NCBI GenBank assembly: GCA_965225935.1
Contig: CBDDCC010000023.1
Coordinates: 558,001-622,000 of the forward strand
Length of the DNA stretch: 64,000 bases
Direction of reading: 5' to 3'
DNA from: CALJXB01 sp965225935
GTDB lineage: Bacteria > Pseudomonadota > Alphaproteobacteria > Kiloniellales > JAKSDN01
Shown here: positions 52,199 to 61,928 of the stretch, piece after piece
How positions within the stretch are numbered: the stretch's first letter is position 1
Layout: each line of letters starts with the position of its first letter
The notes under the pieces: generated by a model
Seen by the model: only the letters and a program-made list of their open reading frames with translations
What the model was told of the DNA's origin: nothing
The model's database searches: none
Made by a program: the position numbers and the translations under genes

Positions 52199-53305
52199 TC
52201 AGGACACGCCGGCGATCGCCTTGCCGCTCTCCGGGTCGAAGAGGTGCATGGTCTCCAGGTCGGCGTAGAGCTGCAGCTTTTCGCCCACGGGCGCGCGGAA
52301 GCCCCGGCCGAGCCGGGCGGCGATCTCTTGGCCGTCGTTGAGGCTGGCGATCAGGATCACTTCCGGGCCCAGGGCCTCCACCGTCACCACTGTGGCGTCG
52401 AGGGGCGCGCGGCCGCCCGGCCCAGCCTCGGCGTAGAGATCCTCCGGGCGGATGCCGAAGCTGACGGCCTGACCGACCCAGCTCTCCAGCGCGGCGACGC
52501 GCGCGGCCGGCACCTCAAGCCTGGCGCCCGCCAGCTCGGCCTCGACGCCGCCGGACTCGCGCAGCAGCCGGGCGTCCAGCAGGTTCATGGGAGGGCTCGC
52601 CAGGAAACCGGCGACGAAGGTGTCCGCCGGATTGCGGTAGACCTCCAGTGGCGCGCCCACCTGCACCACCTTGCCGTCGCGCATGATGCACATGCGCTCG
52701 CCCATGGTCATGGCTTCCACCTGGTCGTGGGTCACGTGGACGATAGTGGTGCCGAACTCCCGGTGGATCTTGATCAGCTCGGTGCGCATCTGGGCGCGCA
52801 GCTTGGCGTCCAGGTTGGAGAGCGGCTCGTCGAAGAGGAAAGCCACGGGGTCGCGCACCAGGGCGCGGCCGAGGGCGACGCGCTGCTGCTGGCCGCCGCT
52901 CAGCTCCTTCGGCCGGCGCGCTAGCAGCTCTTCGATGCCGAGCATGGCGGCCGTTTTCCTGATGCGGCTCTCGATCTCCTCGCGCGCCACCTTGCGCAGC
53001 TTGAGGCCGAAGGCGAGGTTGTTGAAGACCGTCATGTGGGGATAGAGGGCGTAGTTCTGGAACACGATGGCGAGATCGCGCTCGGCCGGGTCCACGTCGT
53101 TGACCGGCCGGCCGTCGATCAGCAGCTCGCCGGAGGTGACCTCCTCCAGGCCGGCGATCATGCGCAGCGTCGTCGACTTGCCGCAGCCCGAGGGGCCCAG
53201 CAGTACCATGAACTCGCCGTCGGCAATCTCCAGGTCGACGCTGTCCACCGCGACCACGTCCTGGCCGAAGCGTTTGCTGACCCCTTTGAGCGTGATGGCG
53301 GCCAA
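52199..53305 (-). CDS. MalK/UgpC-type ABC transporter ATPase
   Basis: This 368-residue ATPase has Walker A (GPSGCGKSTTLR), Q-loop, signature LSGGQQQRVALGRAL, Walker B (FLFDEPLSNLD) and the C-terminal TOBE regulatory domain (about 240-360). It powers the importer formed by the two permeases and the binding protein encoded upstream. It follows the MalF-type permease by 12 bp. Confidence 0.92.
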   Translation of the reverse strand: MAAITLKGVSKRFGQDVVAVDSVDLEIADGEFMVLLGPSGCGKSTTLRMIAGLEEVTSGELLIDGRPVNDVDPAERDLAIVFQNYALYPHMTVFNNLAFGLKLRKVAREEIESRIRKTAAMLGIEELLARRPKELSGGQQQRVALGRALVRDPVAFLFDEPLSNLDAKLRAQMRTELIKIHREFGTTIVHVTHDQVEAMTMGERMCIMRDGKVVQVGAPLEVYRNPADTFVAGFLASPPMNLLDARLLRESGGVEAELAGARLEVPAARVAALESWVGQAVSFGIRPEDLYAEAGPGGRAPLDATVVTVEALGPEVILIASLNDGQEIAARLGRGFRAPVGEKLQLYADLETMHLFDPESGKAIAGVS

Positions 53306-53317
53306 GACGCGAGACTC

Positions 53318-54208
53318 CTATTTGAGCGACCGCATGTAGCGGTAGAGGTAGATGGTGAGCAGCAGGACGATCACCAGCAGGCCCACCGACATGGCCGATG
53401 CCCGCCCGATGTCGAGCCCGAAGAAGGCGGCCCGGTAGATGAAGTAGCTGATCAGGTCGGTCGCGGTGCCCGGCCCGCCCTTGGTCATGATGAAGATGAT
53501 GTCGAAGGTCTTGATGGCGAAGATGAGCCGCAGCAGCAGCGCCACCATGATGACCGGCCGCATGAGCGGCAGTGTGATGTGGATGAAGCAGCGCAGCGCC
53601 GAGGCGCCGTCCATGCGCGCCGCCTCGTAGGGTTCGCGCGGCAGCGACGCCAAGCCGGCCAGCAGCAGGATCGCCATGAAGGAGACCTGGTGCCAGATAT
53701 CCACCAGCACCACGGTCCAGAAGGCGATCTTGGCATCGCCCAGCCAGTTGACCGAACGTATCCCCAAGAGGCCAATGGCGTAGTTGACGATGCCGAGCTC
53801 GGTATGGAGCAGCATGCGCCAGAGCAGGCCGACCACCACCGGGTTGATGAGGAGCGGCGCCAGCAGGATCAAGTAGTAGACCGTCTTGAAGCGGGTGATG
53901 GAGTTGAGCGCCAGCGCCACCGACAGGCCGATCGCGAACTCGATGACGACCGAGGCCAGGACGAACTTGACGGTGACCCAGAGCGAGCTGCCCAGGTACT
54001 CCTCCTCCCAGGCCTCCTGATAGTTCTCGAGGCCGATGAAGGTGTCGTGGTTCGGGTGCAGCAGGGTGTAATCGTAGAAGCTGGTGAAAAGCGCGAAGAC
54101 CAGCGGAAAGAAGACGACGAGCATAAGCGCGGCGAGGCCGGGCGCCGTGAGCATGAACCCAAAGCGCCGGTCCCGCCGCGCGAGTGAGACTGTCGCGGCC
54201 GTGGCCAC
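53318..54208 (-). CDS. MalF-type ABC sugar permease
   Basis: This 296-residue membrane protein has six predicted TM segments and the EAA loop (YEAARMDGASALRCFIHITLPLM) that contacts the ATPase. FDIIFIMTKGGPGTATDLISY is the usual MalF-subfamily signature. It is encoded 24 bp after the binding protein. Confidence 0.92.
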   Translation of the reverse strand: MATAATVSLARRDRRFGFMLTAPGLAALMLVVFFPLVFALFTSFYDYTLLHPNHDTFIGLENYQEAWEEEYLGSSLWVTVKFVLASVVIEFAIGLSVALALNSITRFKTVYYLILLAPLLINPVVVGLLWRMLLHTELGIVNYAIGLLGIRSVNWLGDAKIAFWTVVLVDIWHQVSFMAILLLAGLASLPREPYEAARMDGASALRCFIHITLPLMRPVIMVALLLRLIFAIKTFDIIFIMTKGGPGTATDLISYFIYRAAFFGLDIGRASAMSVGLLVIVLLLTIYLYRYMRSLK

Positions 54209-54232
54209 GGTGCGGCCGCCGTTAGAAGACCG

Positions 54233-55513
54233 CTACTCGGAGATCTTGCCGTCCTTCACCAGCAGCTTGCGGAACTCCTCCTGGGCCGCCGACATGGCCT
54301 CGGGGATCGGCTTCTCGCCGGTTGCCGCCAGGTTCAGCTCGCGGCCGACCTCCTCCACGAACTCGGTCGTGTAGGTGAAGACCGGGAAGTCCTTCGTGCC
54401 GGCCAGGATCTCGCCCAGAACCGGATAGTAGGGCCTGGCGGCCACCACTTCCGCGTCGGTGAAGATGGCGCTCTGGGTCGGCGCGCCGCCCAGCATGGCC
54501 CGCTGTTTGGCGACCTCGAAGGACTCGGCCCAGGTGATGAATTTCCAGGCCGCTTCCTTGTTGGGGCTCGAGTTGGGAATCGCCCAGCCCCAGCCGCCGT
54601 TCAGGCCGCCGCCCGGATTGGGCGTGATGGCGACCTTGCCGACCACCGACGACGCGCTCGGATCGTCGAAGCTGGCGAAGAGGATGTTGAAGGTGACGAA
54701 GCTGTAGGCCTTGCCCTGGGCCATGACGTTGAAGGCCTCGTCGAAGCAGAAGGCCTCGGAGCCGGCCGGGCTATAGTTCTCGACCGCCTGCCGGTAGAAC
54801 TCCATCGCCTTGATCGCCTCGGGCGTGTCGAGGGTGGGGTTCCACTTGGCGTCGTGGAACAGGCCGCCCTGGGAATAAAGGTAGTTCGACCACTGCATAG
54901 CGATGCAGTCGCCGCGCTGGCCCTGGATCACCGTGCCGAAAAAGTCCCGGTCGCCGTCCCCGTTGGTGTCGCGGGTGAAGAACTCCACCTGCTTCCAGTA
55001 CTCGTCCCAGGTCTCAGGCACCCGCAGGTCCATGCCGTACTTCTCCTTGAAAGCCGCCTGCTCGGCCGGATCGTCGATCAGGTCCTGCCGGTAGATGAGC
55101 GCCATGGAGTAGTTGTAGAAGGGCAGCATGTAGAGCGTGCCGTCGACGCGGCCCACCAGGTCCATCAGCTTCGGCACGTAGACATCGGTGTTGATGCCGT
55201 CACGCGCAGCCAGGTCGTCCAGCGGCATGAGCCAGCCGGCCTTGGTGAACTCGCCGACCCAGTAAAAGTCGACCACGATCAGGTCGTAGCTGCCCTGGGG
55301 CGCGATCAGCTGGGGCACCAGCTTGGAGTGCATGTCGATGTAGCTGATCGCCTCGATCTCGACGTCGATCCCCGTCGCTTCCGTGAACTCGGGCAGGAGC
55401 TCCTGGATATAGCGGGTGTCGGGCACCGTCTCCATGAGGATGCGGATAGTCTCGGCCTTGGCCACGCCGGCCGAGAAAGCCAAGGCTGCAATGACTGCCA
55501 AGATGTATCTCAT
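54233..55513 (-). CDS. Family 1 extracellular sugar/polyol-binding protein
   Basis: The 426-residue protein has a signal peptide (MRYILAVIAALAFSAGVAKA, cleaved near residue 20). Mature sequence has the class-1 pattern: SYIDMHSKLVPQLIAPQGSY, FYWVGEFTKAGWL, ETWDEYWKQVEFF, NPGGGLNGGWGWAIP. It resembles polyol/sorbitol-type binding proteins in this pattern, but the ligand is not proven. It is located between the two permease genes, so it is unlikely to be misassigned. Confidence 0.88.
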   Translation of the reverse strand: MRYILAVIAALAFSAGVAKAETIRILMETVPDTRYIQELLPEFTEATGIDVEIEAISYIDMHSKLVPQLIAPQGSYDLIVVDFYWVGEFTKAGWLMPLDDLAARDGINTDVYVPKLMDLVGRVDGTLYMLPFYNYSMALIYRQDLIDDPAEQAAFKEKYGMDLRVPETWDEYWKQVEFFTRDTNGDGDRDFFGTVIQGQRGDCIAMQWSNYLYSQGGLFHDAKWNPTLDTPEAIKAMEFYRQAVENYSPAGSEAFCFDEAFNVMAQGKAYSFVTFNILFASFDDPSASSVVGKVAITPNPGGGLNGGWGWAIPNSSPNKEAAWKFITWAESFEVAKQRAMLGGAPTQSAIFTDAEVVAARPYYPVLGEILAGTKDFPVFTYTTEFVEEVGRELNLAATGEKPIPEAMSAAQEEFRKLLVKDGKISE

Positions 55514-55588
55514 GATCTTTACCTCCCTCCTTGCTTGTTTGATGTGCGCCAGTTTGTGGTTCGAATTGGCGGGTACTCGCGTTCCATC

Positions 55589-56407
55589 TCACTTCAGCGC
55601 GCCTAGCGACAGGCCCTTGATCAGGTACCTGCGCATGAAGGGCAGCAGCAGGAAGACGGGAAGGATAGCGCAGACCGTCGCCGCCGAAAGCAAGGCGATG
55701 TCGACGCCGCGATGTGTCTGGAACGAGGAGAGCCCCACCGGCAGGGTATTGGTCTGCGGGCCGCTCAGGATGAGGGCGAAGAGGAACTCGTTCCAGCTCA
55801 GGATGAAGGAGAGTATCCCCGCCGCCATGATGCCCGGCGCCGCGACCGGCAGGGTGATGCGCACGAAGGCCTGCAGGCGCGTCGCCCCGTCGACCCGCGC
55901 GGCCTGCTCCAGGAGCACGATGTCGCCCTCGAAGAAGGCGACCAGCAGCCAGGCGAGGAACGGCAGGCTGATGGTCAGGTGCGCCAGGATCAGTGCCGGC
56001 AAGGTGTTCAGCATGGCGGCCTTGAGGAACAGGGTGAAGAGCGGCAGCACCAGGATGACCGCTGGCAGCATCTGGCTCGACAGCACGAAGAGTCGCAAGG
56101 GGAGGCCGCCGGTGTTGTAGCGGGCGAAGGCGTAGGCCATGGCGGTCGCCAGCGGCAGCGCGCAGAGGGTCGCGCCCACGGCGACGCTCAAGCTGTTCAG
56201 GAAGTAGTTGAAGAAGGGGTAGCCGGTGAAGATCTCGATGAAGTTGGCGAGGTTGGGCTCGGCCCATTCCGGCGGGATCTTGTAAGCCGTCAGCTTGTCG
56301 GTGAGGGCGACCCTGAGCAGCCAGAGCAGCGGCAGCAGGATGGCCGCGCTGAAGACGATCAGCACGCCGTGGGGCAGGAGCCAGGATGCGAGCTTTTTGC
56401 GAGTCAA
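55589..56407 (-). CDS. MalG-type ABC sugar permease
   Basis: This 272-residue permease has six TM segments and the EAA loop (EQAARVDGATRLQAFVRITL). I start at TTG 56407 because GGGGGG lies about six bases upstream and the family's first TM segment (WLLPHGVLIVFSAAILLPLL) begins there; a longer frame from 56512 has a non-family proline/glycine-rich head. It is the first gene of the importer operon, with the order permease-binding protein-permease-ATPase-ThDP enzyme. Confidence 0.88.
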   Translation of the reverse strand: MTRKKLASWLLPHGVLIVFSAAILLPLLWLLRVALTDKLTAYKIPPEWAEPNLANFIEIFTGYPFFNYFLNSLSVAVGATLCALPLATAMAYAFARYNTGGLPLRLFVLSSQMLPAVILVLPLFTLFLKAAMLNTLPALILAHLTISLPFLAWLLVAFFEGDIVLLEQAARVDGATRLQAFVRITLPVAAPGIMAAGILSFILSWNEFLFALILSGPQTNTLPVGLSSFQTHRGVDIALLSAATVCAILPVFLLLPFMRRYLIKGLSLGALK

Positions 56408-56607
56408 ACCGCGCCCCCCAGGCGGTCCCGCGACGGTCGCGGGCGGAAGGAACGCCCGCCCGGCCGCCGCGCCGCAGGGATGGTAGTCGCGATCCGGCCA
56501 CGCTTGCAACATAGTTTCCCGGTAGGAAAGGGCGGAAGGCCTGCCTTATAGTGGTCGCATAGTGGACCCTAGAGCCGCAGCGCCCGAAAGCCCGCCGGAA
56601 CGGACCC

Positions 56608-58878
56608 ATGCCGGAGCGAGCCTCGCCAAACCGCTGGAAACGCTACGACGTCTGGGACGAGCGGCCGCTCCGCCTCGACCGCTTCGCGCCGGACAGCCCC
56701 GAGGACGGCTTCCGGGCCGCCAAGAGCCCGGCCGATCCCCTGCCCTCTCTCCGCCTCGAGGGCGGCCGGGTGGTCGAGATGGACGGGGTCGCCGCCGCCG
56801 ACTTCGACATGATCGACGCCTTCATCGCGCGCCATCACATCGACCCGGCCGTTGCCGAGGAGGCCATGGCGACCGACAGCCTCGCCTTCGCGCGGCGGCT
56901 GGTCGACATCAACGTGCCCCGCGGCGAGCTGGTGCGCCTCGCCCGGGGGATGACGCCGGCCAAGCTCTGCGACGTGCTCCACGGCCTCTCGACGCTGGAG
57001 CTCTCCTTCGCCCAGGCCAAGCTGCGGGCCCGCAAGGCCCCCGGCAATCAGGCCCACGTGACCAACGCCAAGGACGACCCGGTGCAGATGGCGGCCGACG
57101 CCGCCACCGCCGCCGCCATGGGCTTCGACGAGGTGGAGACCACCATGCGGGTCGCACGGAACGCCTGGTCGAATGCGCTGGCCTGCCTGATCGGTGCCAC
57201 CGTGGGCAAGCCGGGCACCCTTTGCCAGTGCGCCTGCGAGGAGGCCGAGGAGCTGAAGCTCGCCATGGCGGGTCTCACCTCCTACGCCGAGACCGTCTCG
57301 GTCTACGGCACCGAGGGCTCCTTCATCGACGGTGACGACACGCCCTGGTCGAAGGCCTTCCTGATCGCCGCCTATGCCTCGCGCGGCATCAAGGCGCGCT
57401 GCACCTCCGGCGGTGGCGCTGAGCTGCTGATGGGCTTCCACGAGACCAAGTCGATCCTCTACCTGGAGGCCCGCTGCCTCTGCCTGCAGCGCGCCATCGG
57501 CGTGCAGGGCACCCAGAACGGCGGCATCGACGGCGCCCCTGTCACCGGATCGGTGCTGGGCGGCATGCGGGAGATCCTGGCCGAGAACGTGCTGGCGGCG
57601 CTCTTGGACCTGGAGTGCGCCTCGGGCAACGACACCCGCTTCACCGAGTCCGAGATCCGCGTCGGCGCCAAGATCATGCCCCACCTCATGTCGGGCACAG
57701 ACTTCCTCTGCTCTGGTTTCGGCTCCGTGCCGGCCTACGACAACTCCTTCGCCGCCTCGCTCTTCAACGCCGAGGAGCTGGAGGATTTCCTGGTGCTGCA
57801 GCGGGACTTCGAGCTGGACGGCGGGCTGCGCCACCTACCGGAGGCCGAGATCATGTCGGTCAGGCGGCGGGCCGTCGACGCCATCGCCGCGGTGCTGGAG
57901 GAGCTCGGGCTTGCCCGGGTGACGGCGGCCCAGAAGGAGAGCGTCTGCCAGGCGAGCGGCTCGCGGGACACCCAGAGCTTCTCCCTGGGCGAGGCGCGCG
58001 CCATCTCCGAGGAGATCGCGGCGCGGGGCATCACCCTGCTCGACATCATCGCGGCGCTCGCCCGGCGCGGCTTCGAGGACCTGGCCGAGGATCTGCTCGC
58101 CCTACTGCGCCAGCGGGTCAGCGGCGACTATCTGCAGACGGCGGCGGTCATCCGGGACGGAGGGGTGGTCAGCGCCGTCAACGCACCCAACGACTACCTG
58201 GGCCCGGCGACCGGCTACCGCCTCTCCGAAGATCGGCGGCAGGAGATCGCGGGCATCCGCCGCATCCTGACCAAGGACGAGATCTTCGAGATGGAGGCCC
58301 GCCACGCCGCCGAGGAGCGCCGGCGCTACCACCTGGAGCCGCTGGGGGAGGCAATGAAGGGCGACACGGTGAACGAGGTGGTCGTCGCCGTGAGCCCCGC
58401 CTTCGGGCAGCGCCTGCAGCGGGCGACCTCCGGCCAGTACCTCTCCCGGGTGCTGCGGGCGCTCGTGGACGGCATCGCGGCGGGGGGCGGCGCGGCCCGG
58501 GTGGTGCGCGCCTGGCACACGGCCGACACCTCCTTCCTCGGCCTGACCGCGGCCCGGCTCTCGGGCTCGGGCATCGGCATCGGCATCCAGGCCAAGGGCA
58601 CCGCCGTCATCCATGCCGCCGACGACTACCCTCACATGAACCTGGAGCTCTTCGCCCAAGCGCCGATCACCAGCCTGGAGCACTACCGGCAGATGGGCGA
58701 GAACGCCGCGCGCTACGCCCGGGGCGAGCGGCCCGAGCCCATCGGCATCCCCTACCGGGGCGAGGCGCTCGGCGCGCGCTTTCACGTCCAGACCTCGCTG
58801 ATCTACGCCATCGAGACCGCCATGCTGGAGCCCGAGCGAGCGCCCGAGGAGCTGCGGGTGACCTTCCATGAACGATGA
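56608..58878 (+). CDS. B12-dependent diol/glycerol dehydratase, fused large and medium subunits
   Basis: The 756-residue protein has residues 1 to about 565 equal to the large (PduC-type) subunit and the rest (about 575-756) equal to the medium (PduD-type) subunit. Active-site blocks of diol dehydratase are intact: NQAHVTNAKDDPVQ, GFDEVETTMRVARNA, ISVYGTE-like VSVYGTEGSFIDGDDTPWSK, GVQGTQNGG, LECASGNDTRFTESE and SVPAYDNSF. The medium part has DTVNEVVVAVSPAFG and GIGIGIQAKGTAVIHAADD. It would dehydrate a 1,2-diol to an aldehyde by adenosylcobalamin radical chemistry. The small subunit follows. No reactivating factor or microcompartment gene is in the window. Confidence 0.9.
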   Translation: MPERASPNRWKRYDVWDERPLRLDRFAPDSPEDGFRAAKSPADPLPSLRLEGGRVVEMDGVAAADFDMIDAFIARHHIDPAVAEEAMATDSLAFARRLVDINVPRGELVRLARGMTPAKLCDVLHGLSTLELSFAQAKLRARKAPGNQAHVTNAKDDPVQMAADAATAAAMGFDEVETTMRVARNAWSNALACLIGATVGKPGTLCQCACEEAEELKLAMAGLTSYAETVSVYGTEGSFIDGDDTPWSKAFLIAAYASRGIKARCTSGGGAELLMGFHETKSILYLEARCLCLQRAIGVQGTQNGGIDGAPVTGSVLGGMREILAENVLAALLDLECASGNDTRFTESEIRVGAKIMPHLMSGTDFLCSGFGSVPAYDNSFAASLFNAEELEDFLVLQRDFELDGGLRHLPEAEIMSVRRRAVDAIAAVLEELGLARVTAAQKESVCQASGSRDTQSFSLGEARAISEEIAARGITLLDIIAALARRGFEDLAEDLLALLRQRVSGDYLQTAAVIRDGGVVSAVNAPNDYLGPATGYRLSEDRRQEIAGIRRILTKDEIFEMEARHAAEERRRYHLEPLGEAMKGDTVNEVVVAVSPAFGQRLQRATSGQYLSRVLRALVDGIAAGGGAARVVRAWHTADTSFLGLTAARLSGSGIGIGIQAKGTAVIHAADDYPHMNLELFAQAPITSLEHYRQMGENAARYARGERPEPIGIPYRGEALGARFHVQTSLIYAIETAMLEPERAPEELRVTFHER

Positions 58879-59327
58879 GCCATGAGAGACGACCCATGAG
58901 CGATGAGGCGGGAAAAGCCGACGCCCTCTATCCGGCGAGCGAGAAGCAGGCCGGGCGCATCGCCACACCCGGCGGCCGCGGGCTGGGCGAGCTGACCCTC
59001 GCCAACCTGGCGGCGGGAAAGCTGAGCGCAAAAGACATCGGCATCTCGGCGGACGCCTTGCGTATCCAGGCCGAGGTGGCGCGCGCCGTCGGGCGCGGCC
59101 GCCTGGCGGACAACTTCGAGCGCGGCGCCGAGCTCACGGGCGTCTCCCAGGAGGAGATCTTCCGCACCTACGAGCTGCTGCGCCCCGGCCGGGCGAAGGG
59201 CAAGCAGGAGCTGCTGGCGCTCGCCGCCCGCTACCGCGACGAGCTGAAGGCGCCCGCCATCGCCGCACTGATCGAGGACGCGGCCGACGTCTACGAGCGC
59301 CGGCGCCTGTTCCGCAAGCGCTACTGA
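58875..59327 (+). CDS. B12-dependent diol dehydratase small subunit
   Basis: This is a 150-residue PduE-like protein. YPASEKQAGRIATPGGRGLG, LTLANLAAGKLSAKDIGIS and LADNFERGAELTGVSQEEI correspond to the small subunit of diol/glycerol dehydratases, and the end YERRRLFRKRY is family-like. The ATG at 58875 overlaps the stop of the large-medium gene (ATGA), showing coupling; a second in-frame ATG at 58896 would remove seven residues. The adjoining sequence repeats atgagc several times, which makes the exact start uncertain. Confidence 0.87.
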   Translation: MSHERRPMSDEAGKADALYPASEKQAGRIATPGGRGLGELTLANLAAGKLSAKDIGISADALRIQAEVARAVGRGRLADNFERGAELTGVSQEEIFRTYELLRPGRAKGKQELLALAARYRDELKAPAIAALIEDAADVYERRRLFRKRY

Positions 59328-59340
59328 AGGGAGGGTTGCG

Positions 59341-60120
59341 ATGATCCTGGAAGGCAGGGTGGCGCTGGTGACGGCCGCCGGGTCGGGGATCGGCCGCGCG
59401 GGCGCCGAGGCCATGGCCCGCGAGGGCGCGCTGGTGGTGGCGACCGACCTGGTCGCCGGGCGGGCCGAGGAGACGGCCCGGCGCATCGCCGAGGCCGGCG
59501 GCCGGGCCGAGGCCCGCGCCCTCGACGTGGGCGACGACGACGCCATCGCGCGGGTGATCGGCGAGGTGGCCGCCAGCCACGGCCGCCTCGACATCCTGCA
59601 CAGCCACGCCGGCATCCAGATCGAGGGCGGCGTCGAGGAGCTGGACGCCGAGAACCTCGACCGCTCCCACCGCTTGAACGTCCACGCCCACTTCGTGGCC
59701 GCCAAGGCCGCCGTCCCCCACATGAAGGCCCGCGGCGGTGGCGTGATCCTGCTCACCTCGTCCAACGCCGGCGTCTTCCCGGACTATGGCATGACTGGCT
59801 ACATCACCACCAAGGCGGCGGTGGTCATGCTGGCCGAGCAGCTCGCCCTCGACCTGGGCCGCCACGGCATCCGCGTGAACGCCCTCTGCCCCGGCTGGAT
59901 CGACACGCCCTTCAACGACGGCTACGAGCGCCAGCTGGGCGGCCGCGCGGCCCTGGAGAAGGTGGTCGCAACCCGTGTCCCCCTCGGCCGCTTCGGCAGC
60001 GTCGAGGAGATGGCCGAAGCCATCCTCTTCCTAGTCTCCGACCGCTCCTCCTACCTGACCGGCCAAGCCCTCGTCGTCGACGGCGGCGAACGCCTGGTCG
60101 GCGCCGGGCCGGCGGCATAG
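59341..60120 (+). CDS. Short-chain dehydrogenase/reductase
   Basis: This is a 259-residue classical SDR with TAAGSGIGRAGAEA, HSHAGIQ in place of NNAG, LTSSNAG with catalytic Ser, YITTK, and LTGQALVVDGGER at the end. It begins 13 bp after the dehydratase small subunit with GGGAGG upstream, so it is the third gene of the dehydratase operon. It may form the diol substrate or handle the aldehyde product; the direction cannot be told from the sequence. Confidence 0.87.
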   Translation: MILEGRVALVTAAGSGIGRAGAEAMAREGALVVATDLVAGRAEETARRIAEAGGRAEARALDVGDDDAIARVIGEVAASHGRLDILHSHAGIQIEGGVEELDAENLDRSHRLNVHAHFVAAKAAVPHMKARGGGVILLTSSNAGVFPDYGMTGYITTKAAVVMLAEQLALDLGRHGIRVNALCPGWIDTPFNDGYERQLGGRAALEKVVATRVPLGRFGSVEEMAEAILFLVSDRSSYLTGQALVVDGGERLVGAGPAA

Positions 60121-60677
60121 ATCTGACAAAGGGTCGTTACGACCCGACCCACGGCATGCCTGCATTCGACCCGTGGCCTTGCCGCAACGCCGGATCGCCA
60201 GATCTCCTCAGCCATCGCCGTCCTGTCGAGCCCTGATCTCAGTCTTTGCCCGGCAACGTCTCTCGCGCGACCGACCGTTGAGGCCGCCGGAGGTGCCTCC
60301 CGGAGGCGGATGGCCATCATCTTGGGACCGCAATGGCGAGGCTGGCACCGCTTGGAACGGGCATGGACCATGCCCTCTACGACAGAAAGGCGTTGAGTGT
60401 ATGTTGCCTAAAAATATATACTTATACGTGCATATCTAAAACATAGACACGGCCATGGAATCTACCGAGGACGTGTCGCCGTTTCGCACTGCCAAGAGCG
60501 GACAAATAGCCCGGAACTATCCTGTCAGGTAGCTGCCAAAGCTCTGTGAAAGGACGTGTCCGCGGTTCGTTTCGACGTCACCCAGACAAGAAACGGGCTG
60601 ACCTTCGGCAGCAAGCCACCACGGCTCCCAGGTACCGGGCCTCCGATGAAACCGATCCCACGGGGAGGGAGAGCGCA
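60121..60677. other. Intergenic stretch with hairpin and AT-rich promoter-like block
   Basis: No convincing gene is seen. A perfect 6-bp stem, gggtcgttacgaccc, lies at 60131-60145, just after the dehydratase operon, and may end or stabilise its transcript. An A/T-rich block near 60410-60445 (aaaaatatatacttatacg) could carry the promoter for the gene at 60678. Two open frames on opposite strands in the first 300 bp show no family features. Confidence 0.4.
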
Positions 60678-61928
60678 ATGCCAAAGAGACACCGTATCCT
60701 GATCCCTGTCATGTTCCTTGCCTGCTGGACCGCCGGCAACGGCCTGGCGCCACAATCCGCCTCCGCTGACGCAAACAATGCCGCGCCCACTGCAACGGTT
60801 GAGCACAGCGGTTTCCTCGAGTGCTTTGACAATGAGCAGATAAGCAAGAAGGGCAAAGTCGTCCCTTGTCAGCCGTCGGCCGCAGTCATTGTCGATGGCG
60901 AGCTATTGGTTGCTCACGACAAGGAGGTATTCAACGGAGAAGCCGTGAAAGAAGAAGGCCTATCACCCGTGTTTGCTTTCAGCTTGAACTCGGACCGCAC
61001 AGTAGATGGGCGCAGTCGCTACCTTCCATACGACGAAATCCGCAATGCAAGGAAACTCGAGGCCATGACAATCGCCGGGGAAGGAAGGATGGTCTTGGCC
61101 ACTACAGCATTCGACCGAGTCAAAACCGAAAAACAAGATGACGGGGATCAATTCAATAGACTGCTGGCTTGGTCTCTCGATCAAGAAGATCAAGTGGAGC
61201 TCGTCGGTAGCGAGAGCCCCAATGGCGTTCCGATGTCACTACAGGTTCGCGAGGGTCTGTCCCGCGCGCTGGCGGACGATCCCTTTCCGGACGGCGCGCC
61301 CTATTTCAAGGTCGAGGGACTCGCAGCCCTCCCCGACGGACGGCTGCTGTTCGGCATTCGCGCCGTCGGCTGCCATTACAAATACTCCCGTCACACCATC
61401 GGAATTGTCAGCGTGTCCTACGAGGCAACTGAATCTGGGCTGTCACTCGGCGACGACTATACGCTCGTCCTCGACTACGACGCCTCGAAGGAAGTGGCAC
61501 TGAATAACAAGGACGTTGCCCTCTCGGGCCTCGAATACGACGAGCGGCGCAAACGCCTCCTTATCCTTTCCAGCTACGAGGAGGATCTCGCCGGCGCCGA
61601 AGGCGAAGTCGAAGCGTTTTGCTCTCAAAAGGTCGACAAGAACGGCAAACCAAAGAAGAGCAAGCTTCTGCGGGGATATCTCTGGGTACTTCCGTTCGAG
61701 CACATCGGTACCGAGCATCGGCCAAGCCTTGTTCGCACCAGTGACGGAAGTCCGCTTGAATTCCTACACAAGCCTGAAGGGCTGGCCATCATCGATGAAG
61801 AACACCTTCTCGTAGTGCATGACGACGACAAGTGCCTGTTCCAGTGGGAGAAAGACTCCGAACCGAGTATGAGGCAATCCTACCAGGCACGTTACTCGGT
61901 CGTCCGTCTTAGCGATCCCGCTCAATAG
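60678..61928 (+). CDS. Exported protein of unknown function, propeller-like
   Basis: The 416-residue protein has a signal peptide (hydrophobic about 8-20, cleavage near SASA at 28-31). Patterns FKVEGLAALPDGRLLFGIRA, DVALSGLEYDERRKRLLILS, FLHKPEGLAIIDEEHLLVVH look like blades of SdiA/phytase-like or NHL-type propellers, with paired cysteines (FLECFDNEQ and VVPCQPS). I cannot name the family. GGGGAGGGAG lies before the ATG at 60678. The DNA is visibly richer in A/T than its neighbours, with more AAA/GAA/AAT codons, which suggests a gene acquired later. Confidence 0.72.
   Translation: MPKRHRILIPVMFLACWTAGNGLAPQSASADANNAAPTATVEHSGFLECFDNEQISKKGKVVPCQPSAAVIVDGELLVAHDKEVFNGEAVKEEGLSPVFAFSLNSDRTVDGRSRYLPYDEIRNARKLEAMTIAGEGRMVLATTAFDRVKTEKQDDGDQFNRLLAWSLDQEDQVELVGSESPNGVPMSLQVREGLSRALADDPFPDGAPYFKVEGLAALPDGRLLFGIRAVGCHYKYSRHTIGIVSVSYEATESGLSLGDDYTLVLDYDASKEVALNNKDVALSGLEYDERRKRLLILSSYEEDLAGAEGEVEAFCSQKVDKNGKPKKSKLLRGYLWVLPFEHIGTEHRPSLVRTSDGSPLEFLHKPEGLAIIDEEHLLVVHDDDKCLFQWEKDSEPSMRQSYQARYSVVRLSDPAQ

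Noticed and set aside
60051..60439. Two overlapping open frames on opposite strands after the dehydratase operon
   Set aside because: No motif, signal peptide or good start in either; treated as intergenic.
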